Positions 1-6,712 are shown, counted from the first letter of the stretch. The stretch: 6,712 bases of DNA from Treponema sp. (GCA_031254385.1 JAIRUO010000258.1:1-6712); one strand, 5' to 3'. Made by a program: numbers and translations. The notes: generated by a model from the sequence alone, not told the origin.

Positions 1-608
1 ATAAGGAACGCCGCATAACAGCCTTTCACGAAGCGGGCCATGCTTTGTTGCACTATTACCTTGAGAATGCCGACCCCCTTCATAAAGTTACCATAGTGCC
101 GCACGGCAGGGCTTTGGGCGGCGCTTTGTCTCTTCCAGAAGAAGACAGTTATTCCTGGACTAGAGGCTGGATACAGGATCGTATTGTTATCTGCTACGGC
201 GGATGGATTGCGGAAAAGACTATCTATAACGAAACTACCACCGGAACCAAGCAGGATATTGAACAGGCGACCAGCCTTGCAAGGCGCATGGTCTGCGAGT
301 GGGGCATGGCGGATGAACTGGGGCCTGTGAGTTACGGTCAGGAAGATGAACCCATCTTTTTGGGAAAAGAAATTGCGCGTCACAAGGATTATTCTGAAAA
401 TACCGCACAAAAGATCGATAACGCCATCCAGGAGATTCTGGAAACCGCGCGAAAAAAGGCGGAAGAAATAATCAATGCCCAGAGGGAGAAGCTGGAAAAG
501 CTTGCCAATGCCCTTCTTGAGCGGGAAACCCTTATAGACGGCGAGGTCCGAGCTCTGTTGGGCTTTCCTCCCAGAGAAAACCTGGCCTCTTTGGCCACGG
601 AGTCCTGA
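1..608 (+). CDS. ftsH: ATP-dependent zinc metalloprotease FtsH, C-terminal part (5' end outside window)
   Basis: FtsH is a membrane-anchored AAA+ protease that degrades misfolded membrane proteins and selected cytosolic proteins. Only the M41 peptidase domain and C-terminal tail are visible, about 201 codons read from base 3; the membrane segments and AAA+ ATPase lie upstream of the window. The HEAGH zinc motif is at bases 27-41, with the catalytic Glu at 30-32. The third zinc ligand is the Asp at bases 255-257, within TKQDIEQAT. Family blocks follow: KVTIVP, GRALG, LPEED, then LARRMVCEWGM and ELGPVSYG. The tail is a charged helix (about bases 405-520) leading to the usual ERETLIDG...VRALLGFP ending. 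The frame is open through base 1, so an internal TTG at 45 is not the start. Small departures from the usual blocks are GGWIAEK where GGRxAEE is common and VPHG where PRG is usual; zinc ligands and catalytic Glu are intact, so it should be active. The stop lies one base before the next gene. Confidence 0.95.
   Translation, partial: KERRITAFHEAGHALLHYYLENADPLHKVTIVPHGRALGGALSLPEEDSYSWTRGWIQDRIVICYGGWIAEKTIYNETTTGTKQDIEQATSLARRMVCEWGMADELGPVSYGQEDEPIFLGKEIARHKDYSENTAQKIDNAIQEILETARKKAEEIINAQREKLEKLANALLERETLIDGEVRALLGFPPRENLASLATES
599..602 (+). promoter_or_regulatory. Shine-Dalgarno GGAG for the 570-aa exported protein
   Basis: GGAG lies inside the last codons of ftsH, seven bases before the ATG at 610. 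It supports that ATG as the start and implies translational coupling to ftsH. Confidence 0.6.
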
Positions 609-609
609 A

Positions 610-687
610 ATGATTTTTCGGCACTGCGGCCTGGTTTTATTTTTCTCAATTGTTTTTTTTATGATAACGCCAGCTGTGCTTTCCGCG
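610..687 (+). other. Signal peptide (type I) of the 570-aa exported protein
   Basis: Residues 1-26: short basic start (Arg4, His5), hydrophobic core rich in Phe, Leu, Val and Ile, a helix breaker (Pro21), then VLSA with probable cleavage before Gln27. There is no Cys at the cleavage site, so it is not a lipoprotein. Confidence 0.75.
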
Positions 688-2322
688 CAAACAGCAAGCA
701 GGGGAGACGCAGCCGCTGCAGCACTCTATGTCCAGTGGGCTGAGGATGCCATTAATCGAGGCAGTTGGTCAGAGGCTTTGATAGTCCTGGAAAGAGGCGT
801 TGATTACGCTAATGTTTCTTCGGATATTTCTTACCTCTTGGCCCTGGCCAGATCCTATTTTCAAAGGCCAGTCGGAGCGGTGCTAGAAGCGGTAAGACGG
901 GCTATAGGAACAGACCGCTGGAATAATTACCTTCCCGAAGATGCGCTGCTTTTGGAAGCCGAGCAACTCATCATCCTTAAGTCTTACGGAGAAGCCCTGA
1001 ATATATTGACGGGAGTCAGCGAAAGCCCACAGTCAGCCAGGCTCAGGCTGCTGGCGCTGCGCTTTTCTTCAAGGACAGACGAATTTTTACGCTATACCGA
1101 AGAGACTTTCAACCGTTTCCCCAGAGAAACCGAACCCATCCGAATTTTTTTGGATTACCTTAGGGTAGAAGATATTTATGGGCTTTATCCCCGGCAAAGC
1201 GAAAGGGAGCTTTTTAGCCTTATAGAAAGGCGGCTTCCTTCTCTGCTGCCCCTCGATCCCGAGCTGGCCTGGATGGCAGCGCCTTTTATCCGCGATACAG
1301 CAGAAGCAAGGCGTTTGGTTGCAGCATACCGCGCTGTGAATGAGCCGGTTCCAGCTTCCTTTCCTATCACCCTAAATCTGGGGCTAGTTGATGAAAGAAT
1401 TATCCTGGAAGAGCTTTTTACTCCGCAAAACAGGGCAGTAGGTTTGGATATTTTCTTGCTGGATACAATCTGGGATCTTCTTGGCGATGAAGGGAGAGAG
1501 ATTTTTAGGCGAAACCTTTTGCAATATTCCGGTGTTATTAAAATAGATGCCAATTTTGACGGAATTTCTGATGCCTTTGTTGCGTATCAGACCGGCCTGC
1601 CCGTCTCTTATCAGGCGGATGATAACCAGGATAGGGTACCGGAACTGATCGTTGAATTTGAAGTCGGTCTTCCGACATTCGCGTTGATTGCCCTTCCGCC
1701 AGAAGTCAGTTTTGGAAGGTCTGTTGTGTCAGAGGAGGCTGTAAGAAGAATAAGGATAAACTGGGAACAATACCCTGCGGTATTGAACGCAGAACTGGAA
1801 GGGGAACGTTTTATTTTTCGCCCCTTTAGCTTCTTCTATGCTCCTCTGCAATTCCGGGAATACCCGACCCAGGTTTTGCAGAATCAATTTTCTTTGGATT
1901 ATTCCGGCGGAACCGTGCAGGCTAGGAATATACTCTTTCCAGAAAGGAATACGATGATCGCGGCATTGACCAGGCGGGTTCTTATCGCCAATTCATATCA
2001 GGTTGAAAGGGCCAGCGCGGAATTCTCCGGGGCTGTAGAAGTAATAGAGCTTAACAGCAGTATTCCTGTCAGGGCAAGGGAATATCTTGACGGGCGAATG
2101 ATATCGGAAACGGATTTTCTAAGGGGTCGGCCAATTGCCCAGCGCGTTGATCTGGATCTGGACGGCCGCCTGGAAACAGTACGGCATTTCCGGCGCAGTT
2201 CGTTGACGCAGGATGACGGAACGCTTGTACCGCCAGAAATTTTGCTGGATTATGAAAGGGATTATGATTATGCCCAGAGCGATTGGGCCGGAGACGGAAA
2301 CTATGAGTTTCAATATTATTAG
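610..2322 (+). CDS. Exported TPR-like protein with D-x-[DN]-x-D calcium-type loops, function unknown
   Basis: I do not recognise a named family for this 570-residue protein. It begins with a signal peptide (Arg4, hydrophobic stretch to about residue 23, probable cleavage after VLSA at residue 26), so the mature protein should be periplasmic or surface-exposed. Residues about 38-180 are helical and TPR-like, for example QWAEDAINRGSWSEALIVLE and EAEQLIILKSYGEALNILTG. The C-terminal half is richer in beta-type sequence and carries four acidic loops that resemble dockerin/FG-GAP calcium sites: residues 313-321 (DANFDGISD), 337-345 (DDNQDRVPE), 514-522 (DLDLDGRLE) and 558-566 (DWAGDGNYE). Such TPR plus acidic-loop proteins are common in treponemes as far as I recall. 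The ATG at 610 has a good SD and sits one base after the ftsH stop. It is followed after 12 bases by a protease lipoprotein, so a role as partner or scaffold in envelope quality control is possible, but that is inference from position only. Confidence 0.85.
   Translation: MIFRHCGLVLFFSIVFFMITPAVLSAQTASRGDAAAAALYVQWAEDAINRGSWSEALIVLERGVDYANVSSDISYLLALARSYFQRPVGAVLEAVRRAIGTDRWNNYLPEDALLLEAEQLIILKSYGEALNILTGVSESPQSARLRLLALRFSSRTDEFLRYTEETFNRFPRETEPIRIFLDYLRVEDIYGLYPRQSERELFSLIERRLPSLLPLDPELAWMAAPFIRDTAEARRLVAAYRAVNEPVPASFPITLNLGLVDERIILEELFTPQNRAVGLDIFLLDTIWDLLGDEGREIFRRNLLQYSGVIKIDANFDGISDAFVAYQTGLPVSYQADDNQDRVPELIVEFEVGLPTFALIALPPEVSFGRSVVSEEAVRRIRINWEQYPAVLNAELEGERFIFRPFSFFYAPLQFREYPTQVLQNQFSLDYSGGTVQARNILFPERNTMIAALTRRVLIANSYQVERASAEFSGAVEVIELNSSIPVRAREYLDGRMISETDFLRGRPIAQRVDLDLDGRLETVRHFRRSSLTQDDGTLVPPEILLDYERDYDYAQSDWAGDGNYEFQYY
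653..660 (+). repeat. T8 homopolymer inside signal-peptide codons
   Basis: Eight consecutive T bases encode Phe codons of the hydrophobic core, 43 bases after the start codon. Gain or loss of one T would shift the frame very early. A matching tract occurs early in the next gene. Confidence 0.5.
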
Positions 2323-2323
2323 C

Positions 2324-2328
2324 AGGGA
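2324..2328 (+). promoter_or_regulatory. Shine-Dalgarno AGGGA for the protease lipoprotein
   Basis: AGGGA lies in the 12-base gap after the upstream stop, six bases before the ATG at 2335. It supports that ATG rather than the out-of-frame GTG at 2331. Confidence 0.6.
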
Positions 2329-2334
2329 TTGTGA

Positions 2335-2418
2335 ATGATTTTTAATCACGGATTATTTTTGACGAAGAGATTTTTTTTGCTGGCGGTATATGTAATCTGC
2401 CTTGTAATACTTTCATCA
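2335..2418 (+). other. Lipoprotein signal peptide (type II), lipobox LSSC
   Basis: Residues 1-28: Lys11 and Arg12 followed by a strongly hydrophobic stretch and LSSC; the Cys codon at 2419-2421 would become the lipidated first residue. Spirochaetal lipoboxes are relaxed and LSSC fits well. No Asp follows the Cys (the next residue is Asn), so inner-membrane or outer-membrane sorting cannot be told. Confidence 0.8.
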
Positions 2419-4230
2419 TGCAATACCCTGGCTGTTGCAGAACGTCGTCTAACGCCACCCAAGTCCATAAGCGAAGTCAGATTTGATGATATTCGCCGTT
2501 ATATAAAAGAAGATCCGGCAAGAGCCATTCACCTGATCGAAGTATATAAAGTTATTTATGGCGCAGGCACTGTTTATCCCGAAGCAGAAAGCCCCGAAGT
2601 ACGCGAACAGTTGATTCTTTTTAGGGAAGAGGCGGTACAGAGCCTTAAGCAGTCCCAGCAAACAGCCATTGAAGAAAAACGCTGGGCCGATGCCGCATCT
2701 TTGGCTCGTTCCCTTTCCGTTCTGGGCATTCCGGTGGAGAGTACCGGGGAAGAGCCTGAACTGGCATTGGAATATGCAATAGAGGAACTTGATAAAGGAA
2801 ATTATCTTTCCGGTTTCCTTGCCGCCGTAGATGCGCATAACTTAAAACCCCTAGATTATGATGATGCGCTTTTCTTTCTTGAAAAAGCTGTGGCCGCCAG
2901 ACAAAGAAATACCGCAGCGTTTTTTCTAAGCATCCTGGATTCGCAGACAGTATCCGTTCAAACAGGAACTGCTCAAGCAGTCATCCCTGCTGAATTGCGT
3001 GCATATGCCCAGGGCAGAGATGCCGCCTCGGATATGATTAAAGGAGTTGCGACAGTCTTTGTGGATCGCGGCTTCCGTATAGAAAGAGGCGTTGGTATAC
3101 CTGACAGGGTCCTTGGCTCAGCTTTTTTTGTAGATTCTTCCGGCTTATTAATAACCAATTACCATGTTATTTCCAGCGAAGTTGATCCCACCTACAAGGG
3201 ATATTCCCGCATGTATATTTATATGGGGGATTCGGCAAGCCCTAGAATTCCGGCCAGGGTTATAGGCTGGGACAAGGCCATGGATCTGGCTCTGATCAAG
3301 GCGGAAATTACCCCGGAATACGTTTTTTCCGTAACGGACTGGGCCGTTCCCAATGTTGGAGATACGGTTCTGGCAATAGGCTCTCCTCTGGGCCTTGAAA
3401 AGACCGTTACCCAGGGAATTGTATCCGCATTGGGCAGGCGCATCGCGCTGCAGATTGGCGATGTAATTCAGATTGACGCAGCGGTAAATTCCGGCAATTC
3501 AGGAGGCCCTCTGGTTGACGCAAGAGGCCGTCTTGTGGGCGTAGTTTTTGCCGGCATTGACCAATATCAGGGGCTTAATTTTGCCATACCGGCTGGACGA
3601 CTGGCAGCGGCGCTTCCGGCTATGATTGCTGGAGGAAAAGCAGAGCGGCCCTGGCTTGGCCTGACCCTGGGCGAGAGTATGCAAGGAGCTGAAGTTATTT
3701 ATGTGGCGCCTTATACTCCGGCCGCTGAACAGCAGATACGGGAAGGATCATTAATAAAGGCTATCAATGGCAAGGCAATAAATGCAAGCCAGGGGCTTTT
3801 GATTCCAGTGCTACAGGATATGCTCTTTCCTCTAAGACCCGGTGAACTTGTAAGCGTTGATCTCCTTGATGCCGATGGAATCGCCTACTCAAGGCTTATA
3901 CAGCTTGCCCCCAGGCCAGAGCTTCCCCTGATGGAAGCTGCAAGAAAAGATACTAGGGAGCGTTTAGCAGCGCCCCTGTTTGGCCTTATTTTGACCTCTG
4001 CGGCAGGGAGCAAGTTTACCCCGACATATCAGGTTAAGAAGGTAGTAAGAGGCTCCATTGCCTACGAAATAGGGCTCTCGGAGAACGATCCTATTACTAT
4101 AAGAAATTTCCGTGTTTTTGAAAATGACGGCTATGCTGTGCTTGAGATAACAGTCAAACAGCGCCGTTTGGGCTATCTGGAAACAACCATGCAGCTCGGA
4201 GTCTTGCTGGACTCGCCCGATACATTGTAG
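2335..4230 (+). CDS. Lipoprotein HtrA/DegP-like serine protease with helical N-terminal extension and two PDZ-like domains
   Basis: Predicted envelope serine protease of the trypsin-like S1C (HtrA/DegP) group, 631 residues. The start is a lipoprotein signal ending in LSSC (Cys29), so the protein should be lipid-anchored facing the periplasm. Residues about 45-235 are a helical, TPR-like region not found in classical DegP. The protease domain spans about 236-435: His277 in TNYHVI, Asp317 in DLALIK and Ser389 in GNSGGP form an intact triad, with IGSPLG and GLNFAIP as further family blocks. PDZ-1 begins near Trp440 (WLGL) and runs to about 528. A second, more divergent PDZ-like unit covers about 547-628, including VRGSIAYEIGLSENDPI. 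At 631 residues it is longer than the roughly 450-500 usual for DegP-type proteases, the excess being the N-terminal extension. It is preceded by an exported TPR-like protein and followed, after 12 bases and in the same frame, by an FlhB/FlhA-like gene. Substrates are unknown; the protease assignment is firm, the TPR reading of the extension is tentative. Confidence 0.93.
   Translation: MIFNHGLFLTKRFFLLAVYVICLVILSSCNTLAVAERRLTPPKSISEVRFDDIRRYIKEDPARAIHLIEVYKVIYGAGTVYPEAESPEVREQLILFREEAVQSLKQSQQTAIEEKRWADAASLARSLSVLGIPVESTGEEPELALEYAIEELDKGNYLSGFLAAVDAHNLKPLDYDDALFFLEKAVAARQRNTAAFFLSILDSQTVSVQTGTAQAVIPAELRAYAQGRDAASDMIKGVATVFVDRGFRIERGVGIPDRVLGSAFFVDSSGLLITNYHVISSEVDPTYKGYSRMYIYMGDSASPRIPARVIGWDKAMDLALIKAEITPEYVFSVTDWAVPNVGDTVLAIGSPLGLEKTVTQGIVSALGRRIALQIGDVIQIDAAVNSGNSGGPLVDARGRLVGVVFAGIDQYQGLNFAIPAGRLAAALPAMIAGGKAERPWLGLTLGESMQGAEVIYVAPYTPAAEQQIREGSLIKAINGKAINASQGLLIPVLQDMLFPLRPGELVSVDLLDADGIAYSRLIQLAPRPELPLMEAARKDTRERLAAPLFGLILTSAAGSKFTPTYQVKKVVRGSIAYEIGLSENDPITIRNFRVFENDGYAVLEITVKQRRLGYLETTMQLGVLLDSPDTL
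2371..2378 (+). repeat. T8 homopolymer inside lipoprotein signal codons
   Basis: Eight consecutive T bases spanning the Phe codons after Lys-Arg, 36 bases after the start codon. It resembles the T8 tract in the signal peptide of the preceding gene. Confidence 0.5.
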
Positions 4231-4242
4231 ACTGTAATTCTT

Positions 4243-5556
4243 ATGGAGCTTGGGGACTCAATTCATCTTCCGGAAAGGATAAAAATACTTCAGCCGTATC
4301 TCTCCACTTGCAATGTGCTTATTATAGGGGCTGATCTGATCGTAGTGGGACTCCATTATGATGAAGTAAATATGTTCGTCCCCATTATCATTATCCGCGA
4401 GCAGGGCCTCCCTCTTGATCTATTAAAAAAAGCCGCCGCAGAAAGCGGAGTCCCTGTACTGGAGAATGATATACTGGCAAAGAACCTGTTTAATTACGGG
4501 AAGCTGGGCGAAGTAATACCCGAACTCTGCTGCAATGAAGTAGCTTCCATTATTGTCCGGGCCGGTGTAAGGACTGGCAGGAGATCAATGCCTTTACCAA
4601 AGACCGGAAGAAAGGCTAATCCCAGGCCAGTCAAGGTAGAATTGGACAGCACGCTGATGAACTTTCTGGAAGACTTAAATCTGCTGGAAGAAGGATTTAA
4701 CCGTATAAGCAAAAAGCTCTCCAGGCTTTTCGGCTATCGCATACCGCGCATAAGCATTTCGGTAAATTACAAACTCAAAAGCGGCGAGTACCGGATTCTC
4801 TTTAAGGCAATTGAAGCTGCCCGTGGCCGTCTTGATCTAAGCTGGTACAAAACCTTTAACTTTGGGCTTGATTCACGGCAAATTCGTCTGGCAGCCAGAG
4901 CAGCGTCTAATGTCATTGTTGACCATGTTGACGAACTGGTGCGAAGGCGTGCGCCCGAACTCCTGGGCAGGGACGAGGTTCAGGCCATACTGGACAGGGC
5001 GGAAAAAAAATATCCTGTTGTTACCGGAGAAGTAAAAAGCCTTTTGTCGCTTGGAAGCATCAGGGACATACTTAGGGGGCTTATAAGCGAACAGGTTTCA
5101 ATTCGCCATATACCGGTAATTCTTGAGACCCTGGCGGACTGGGGCAACTTTGGCCCTGTTCCCAATGAGATAATTATTGAACAGATACGCCTTTCCCTTA
5201 AACGGCAAATCTGCCTGGAATATACTGATGAAAAACAAACTCTGTGGGTTCTGACTCTCCAGACTGAACTGGAACAGAACTTTTCCGAGCAGGCCGTATT
5301 TCACGAGCGCGGCATTATTACTGGCGTTTCCCCGGAAGAGTGGCTGGAAGCTTTTTATCCCGCAGTCCGGAGCATGGAAGAAAAAGGACTCAAACCGGTT
5401 GTATTATGCGCTCCCGTTGCCCGTTCCCGTGTCAAGGAATTCACCAGAATGAAATTCCCCAACCTTGCGGTGTTATCTTACGTCGAGATTCCCCCGGACA
5501 TTAATGTTGAAGCCATAGGTGAAATCAGCTTAAAAGATCTGAGAACGGGTTCGTAA
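4243..5556 (+). CDS. Soluble FlhB-C / FlhA-C (FHIPEP) fusion-like protein, type III export gate relative
   Basis: 437-residue protein with no signal peptide or membrane segment, so probably cytosolic. Residues about 25-105 match the FlhB/YscU C-terminal domain without gaps: VGLHYDE, then [14 protein letters not shown] and GEVIPE. The place of the self-cleavage motif NPTH is occupied by GADL (29-32). A basic linker (about 106-131) leads to an FlhA cytoplasmic domain, about 135-435: GYRIPRISI...[15 protein letters not shown], then [41 protein letters not shown], and at the end [16 protein letters not shown] and [12 protein letters not shown]. True FlhA is about 690 residues with eight membrane helices; here that half is absent and the FlhA D1/D2 region after residue 197 is shortened. 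The ATG at 4243 lacks a clear SD. The previous stop (4228-4230) is in the same frame, which limits how far upstream the start can be; GTG at 4315 is a less likely alternative because it would cut into the start of the FlhB-like domain. Function unknown; a gate mimic or export adaptor is inference. Confidence 0.88.
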   Translation: MELGDSIHLPERIKILQPYLSTCNVLIIGADLIVVGLHYDEVNMFVPIIIIREQGLPLDLLKKAAAESGVPVLENDILAKNLFNYGKLGEVIPELCCNEVASIIVRAGVRTGRRSMPLPKTGRKANPRPVKVELDSTLMNFLEDLNLLEEGFNRISKKLSRLFGYRIPRISISVNYKLKSGEYRILFKAIEAARGRLDLSWYKTFNFGLDSRQIRLAARAASNVIVDHVDELVRRRAPELLGRDEVQAILDRAEKKYPVVTGEVKSLLSLGSIRDILRGLISEQVSIRHIPVILETLADWGNFGPVPNEIIIEQIRLSLKRQICLEYTDEKQTLWVLTLQTELEQNFSEQAVFHERGIITGVSPEEWLEAFYPAVRSMEEKGLKPVVLCAPVARSRVKEFTRMKFPNLAVLSYVEIPPDINVEAIGEISLKDLRTGS

Positions 5557-5558
5557 AA

Positions 5559-6712
5559 ATGGCGGATAACATACGCAATTTCTGCATCATCGCCCATATA
5601 GATCACGGCAAATCCACCCTGGCAGACCGCCTTATCCAGAAGGGGCATCTTGTGGAAGATCGTTATTTCCAGGATCAGATTCTGGATAATATGGATATTG
5701 AGCGCGAGCGTGGCATTACCATCAAGAGCCAGGCGGTAACGATTCCATACCTAAAGGACGGCACAGAATACCGTCTTAATCTGGTAGATACTCCGGGCCA
5801 CGTGGATTTTTCTTATGAAGTAAGCAGGGCCATTAATTCATGCGAAGGGGCCCTGCTTCTGGTAGACGCCACTCAGGGAGTGCAGGCCCAGACTCTTTCC
5901 AATATGTACATGGCTCTGGAACATAACCTGGAAATTATCCCTGTGATAAACAAGATCGATATGCAGGCCGCCGATATTCCCATGACAAGACAGCAGATCG
6001 ACAAGGATCTGGGGCTTGATTCGTCGACAGCTCTTCTGGTTTCTGGTCGGCAGGGCACAGGCGTGGACGAACTCTTTGAAGCCATTGTCGAAAGGATCCC
6101 CCCGCCGCAAGGCGATCCGGCATCTTCACTTAGGGCACTTATTTTTGACTGTCATTACGATCCTTACCGAGGCGTTGTGGTGCATGTGCGGCTCTTTGAC
6201 GGCAGCATTAAAAAGGGGATGAAGATTAGCTTTATGTCCAACGGGAGCCAGTACGAAGTAGAAACAGTCGGTTACTTCAAACTTGCCCTGTCAGAAACCG
6301 CTGAACTGATTGCCGGTGATGTCGGCTATATTATAGCGGGTGTAAAAACCGTAAGCGATGTGCGCGTGGGGGACACGGTTACAGGGGCCGAGGCTCCTTG
6401 TGAAAAGCCCCTGCCCGGATTCAGGGAAGTTAAGCCTGTGGTCTTTTCTTCGATATATCCGGTGGATACCAATGATTACGAAGAATTCAAAACCAGCCTT
6501 GAAAAACTTAAGCTCAACGACGCCTCCCTTATTTACGAAAAGGATTCTTCTGTGGCTTTGGGCTTTGGTTTCCGTTGCGGATTTTTGGGCCTGCTACATT
6601 TAGAAGTGATACAAGAAAGGCTTGAGCGGGAATTCGATCAGTCTGTTATTTTTACAGCCCCGTCTGTAAAATACCATGTACGCCTTCGGGGAGGCCCTGG
6701 CAATTCTTCAGA
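5559..6712 (+). CDS. lepA: Elongation factor 4 (LepA), N-terminal 384 codons (3' end outside window)
   Basis: LepA/EF4 is a translational GTPase that binds the ribosome and has been linked to back-translocation and to 30S biogenesis. The frame is open from ATG 5559 to the window end; the family is about 600 residues, so roughly the last third, including the LepA-specific C-terminal domain, is missing. The GTPase domain shows AHIDHGKS (12-19), ERERGITI (48-55, switch I), DTPGH (77-81) and NKID (131-134). The G5 position reads SGR (162-164) where SAK is usual. The beta-barrel domain II follows (about 190-280; [16 protein letters not shown]), then domain III with the family signature [14 protein letters not shown] near residue 340 and the TAPSVKYHV block. 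Gly at the lepA-typical sites and the absence of the EF-G domain IV separate it from EF-G. The start lies two bases after the stop of the preceding gene with no strong SD, suggesting translational coupling. Confidence 0.97.
   Translation, partial: MADNIRNFCIIAHIDHGKSTLADRLIQKGHLVEDRYFQDQILDNMDIERERGITIKSQAVTIPYLKDGTEYRLNLVDTPGHVDFSYEVSRAINSCEGALLLVDATQGVQAQTLSNMYMALEHNLEIIPVINKIDMQAADIPMTRQQIDKDLGLDSSTALLVSGRQGTGVDELFEAIVERIPPPQGDPASSLRALIFDCHYDPYRGVVVHVRLFDGSIKKGMKISFMSNGSQYEVETVGYFKLALSETAELIAGDVGYIIAGVKTVSDVRVGDTVTGAEAPCEKPLPGFREVKPVVFSSIYPVDTNDYEEFKTSLEKLKLNDASLIYEKDSSVALGFGFRCGFLGLLHLEVIQERLEREFDQSVIFTAPSVKYHVRLRGGPGNSS

Larger units (their letters stand above)
1..6712 (+). other. Probable single operon: ftsH - TPR-like - HtrA-like lipoprotein - FlhB/FlhA-like - lepA
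   Basis: Five genes on one strand with gaps of 1, 12, 12 and 2 bases. None of the gaps can hold a promoter or an intrinsic terminator, and I saw no convincing hairpin plus T-run at any gene end. The two genes without a good SD (4243 and 5559) sit directly behind stops, consistent with translational coupling. Both operon ends lie outside the window. Confidence 0.65.

Noticed and set aside
1185..1553. 122-aa open frame on the minus strand
   Set aside because: Antisense to the well-supported 570-aa exported protein, with low-complexity Ser/Arg composition typical of shadow frames.
2449..2838. 129-aa open frame on the minus strand
   Set aside because: Lies fully inside the protease lipoprotein gene, has no family resemblance and no SD-supported start; a shadow frame.
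4228..4245. Possible TAG readthrough joining the protease to the FlhB/FlhA-like protein
   Set aside because: The two genes are in the same frame with no other stop between them, but the join would link a periplasmic lipoprotein to a cytosolic domain, and the bases after TAG do not resemble known readthrough contexts.
5003..5010. A8 run (A AAA AAA) as a programmed -1 frameshift site in the FlhB/FlhA-like gene
   Set aside because: The -1 frame stops at 5073-5075 and would give a truncated FlhA-like half; no stimulatory SD or hairpin was evident. Encodes an ordinary Glu-Lys-Lys.
4243..5556. Full flagellar FlhA or FlhB gene, or a broken copy of one
   Set aside because: No membrane domain is present, the frame is intact over 437 codons, and the tight operon spacing and ordinary codon use suggest a maintained gene rather than debris.
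5838..6129. Three overlapping minus-strand open frames
   Set aside because: All antisense to the conserved LepA GTPase and barrel domains.
6016..6603. Two plus-strand open frames in another frame of lepA
   Set aside because: The lepA frame carries continuous conserved motifs through both; these are out-of-frame shadows.
1..6712. CRISPR arrays, tRNA or rRNA genes, insertion sequences, attachment sites
   Set aside because: Coding sequence fills almost the whole window; no direct-repeat array, inverted-repeat ends, transposase or RNA gene was seen.

Overview
The window looks like chromosomal DNA of a spirochaete, most likely a Treponema-like member of the Spirochaetales. The base composition is moderate (high 40s % GC by eye, not computed). 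There are two long exported proteins of a kind common in treponemes: one with TPR-like helices plus D-x-D-x-D-G loops, and one a lipoprotein with a 'LSSC' lipobox. There is also a flagellar export-gate relative. The lineage call is an inference; no rRNA or other decisive marker is present.

All five genes are on the + strand and tightly packed, with gaps of 1, 12, 12 and 2 bases, so they probably form one transcription unit that enters from the left and leaves to the right. No gap is long enough for a promoter or a terminator. In order: the 3' end of ftsH (metalloprotease domain with HEAGH); an exported 570-aa protein of unknown function; a 631-aa lipoprotein carrying an HtrA/DegP-type serine protease and two PDZ-like domains behind a ~200-residue helical extension; a 437-aa soluble protein joining an FlhB-C-like domain to an FlhA-C-like domain; and the first two thirds of lepA (elongation factor 4). 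No stretch over 300 bases lacks a gene.

The first three genes fit a cell-envelope protein quality-control theme: FtsH degrades membrane and cytosolic substrates, the HtrA-like lipoprotein would act in the periplasm, and the exported TPR-like protein could be a partner or scaffold. LepA acts on the ribosome.

The most unusual gene is the fourth. It combines the cytoplasmic domains of the two membrane proteins that form the type III (flagellar) export gate, FlhB and FlhA, in one polypeptide with no membrane segments. The FlhB self-cleavage tetrapeptide NPTH is replaced by GADL, and part of the FlhA D1/D2 region appears to be missing. It could be a cytosolic pseudo-gate, a chaperone/substrate-binding adaptor or a regulator of export. 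Its function is unknown to me and this is the main candidate for new biology here.
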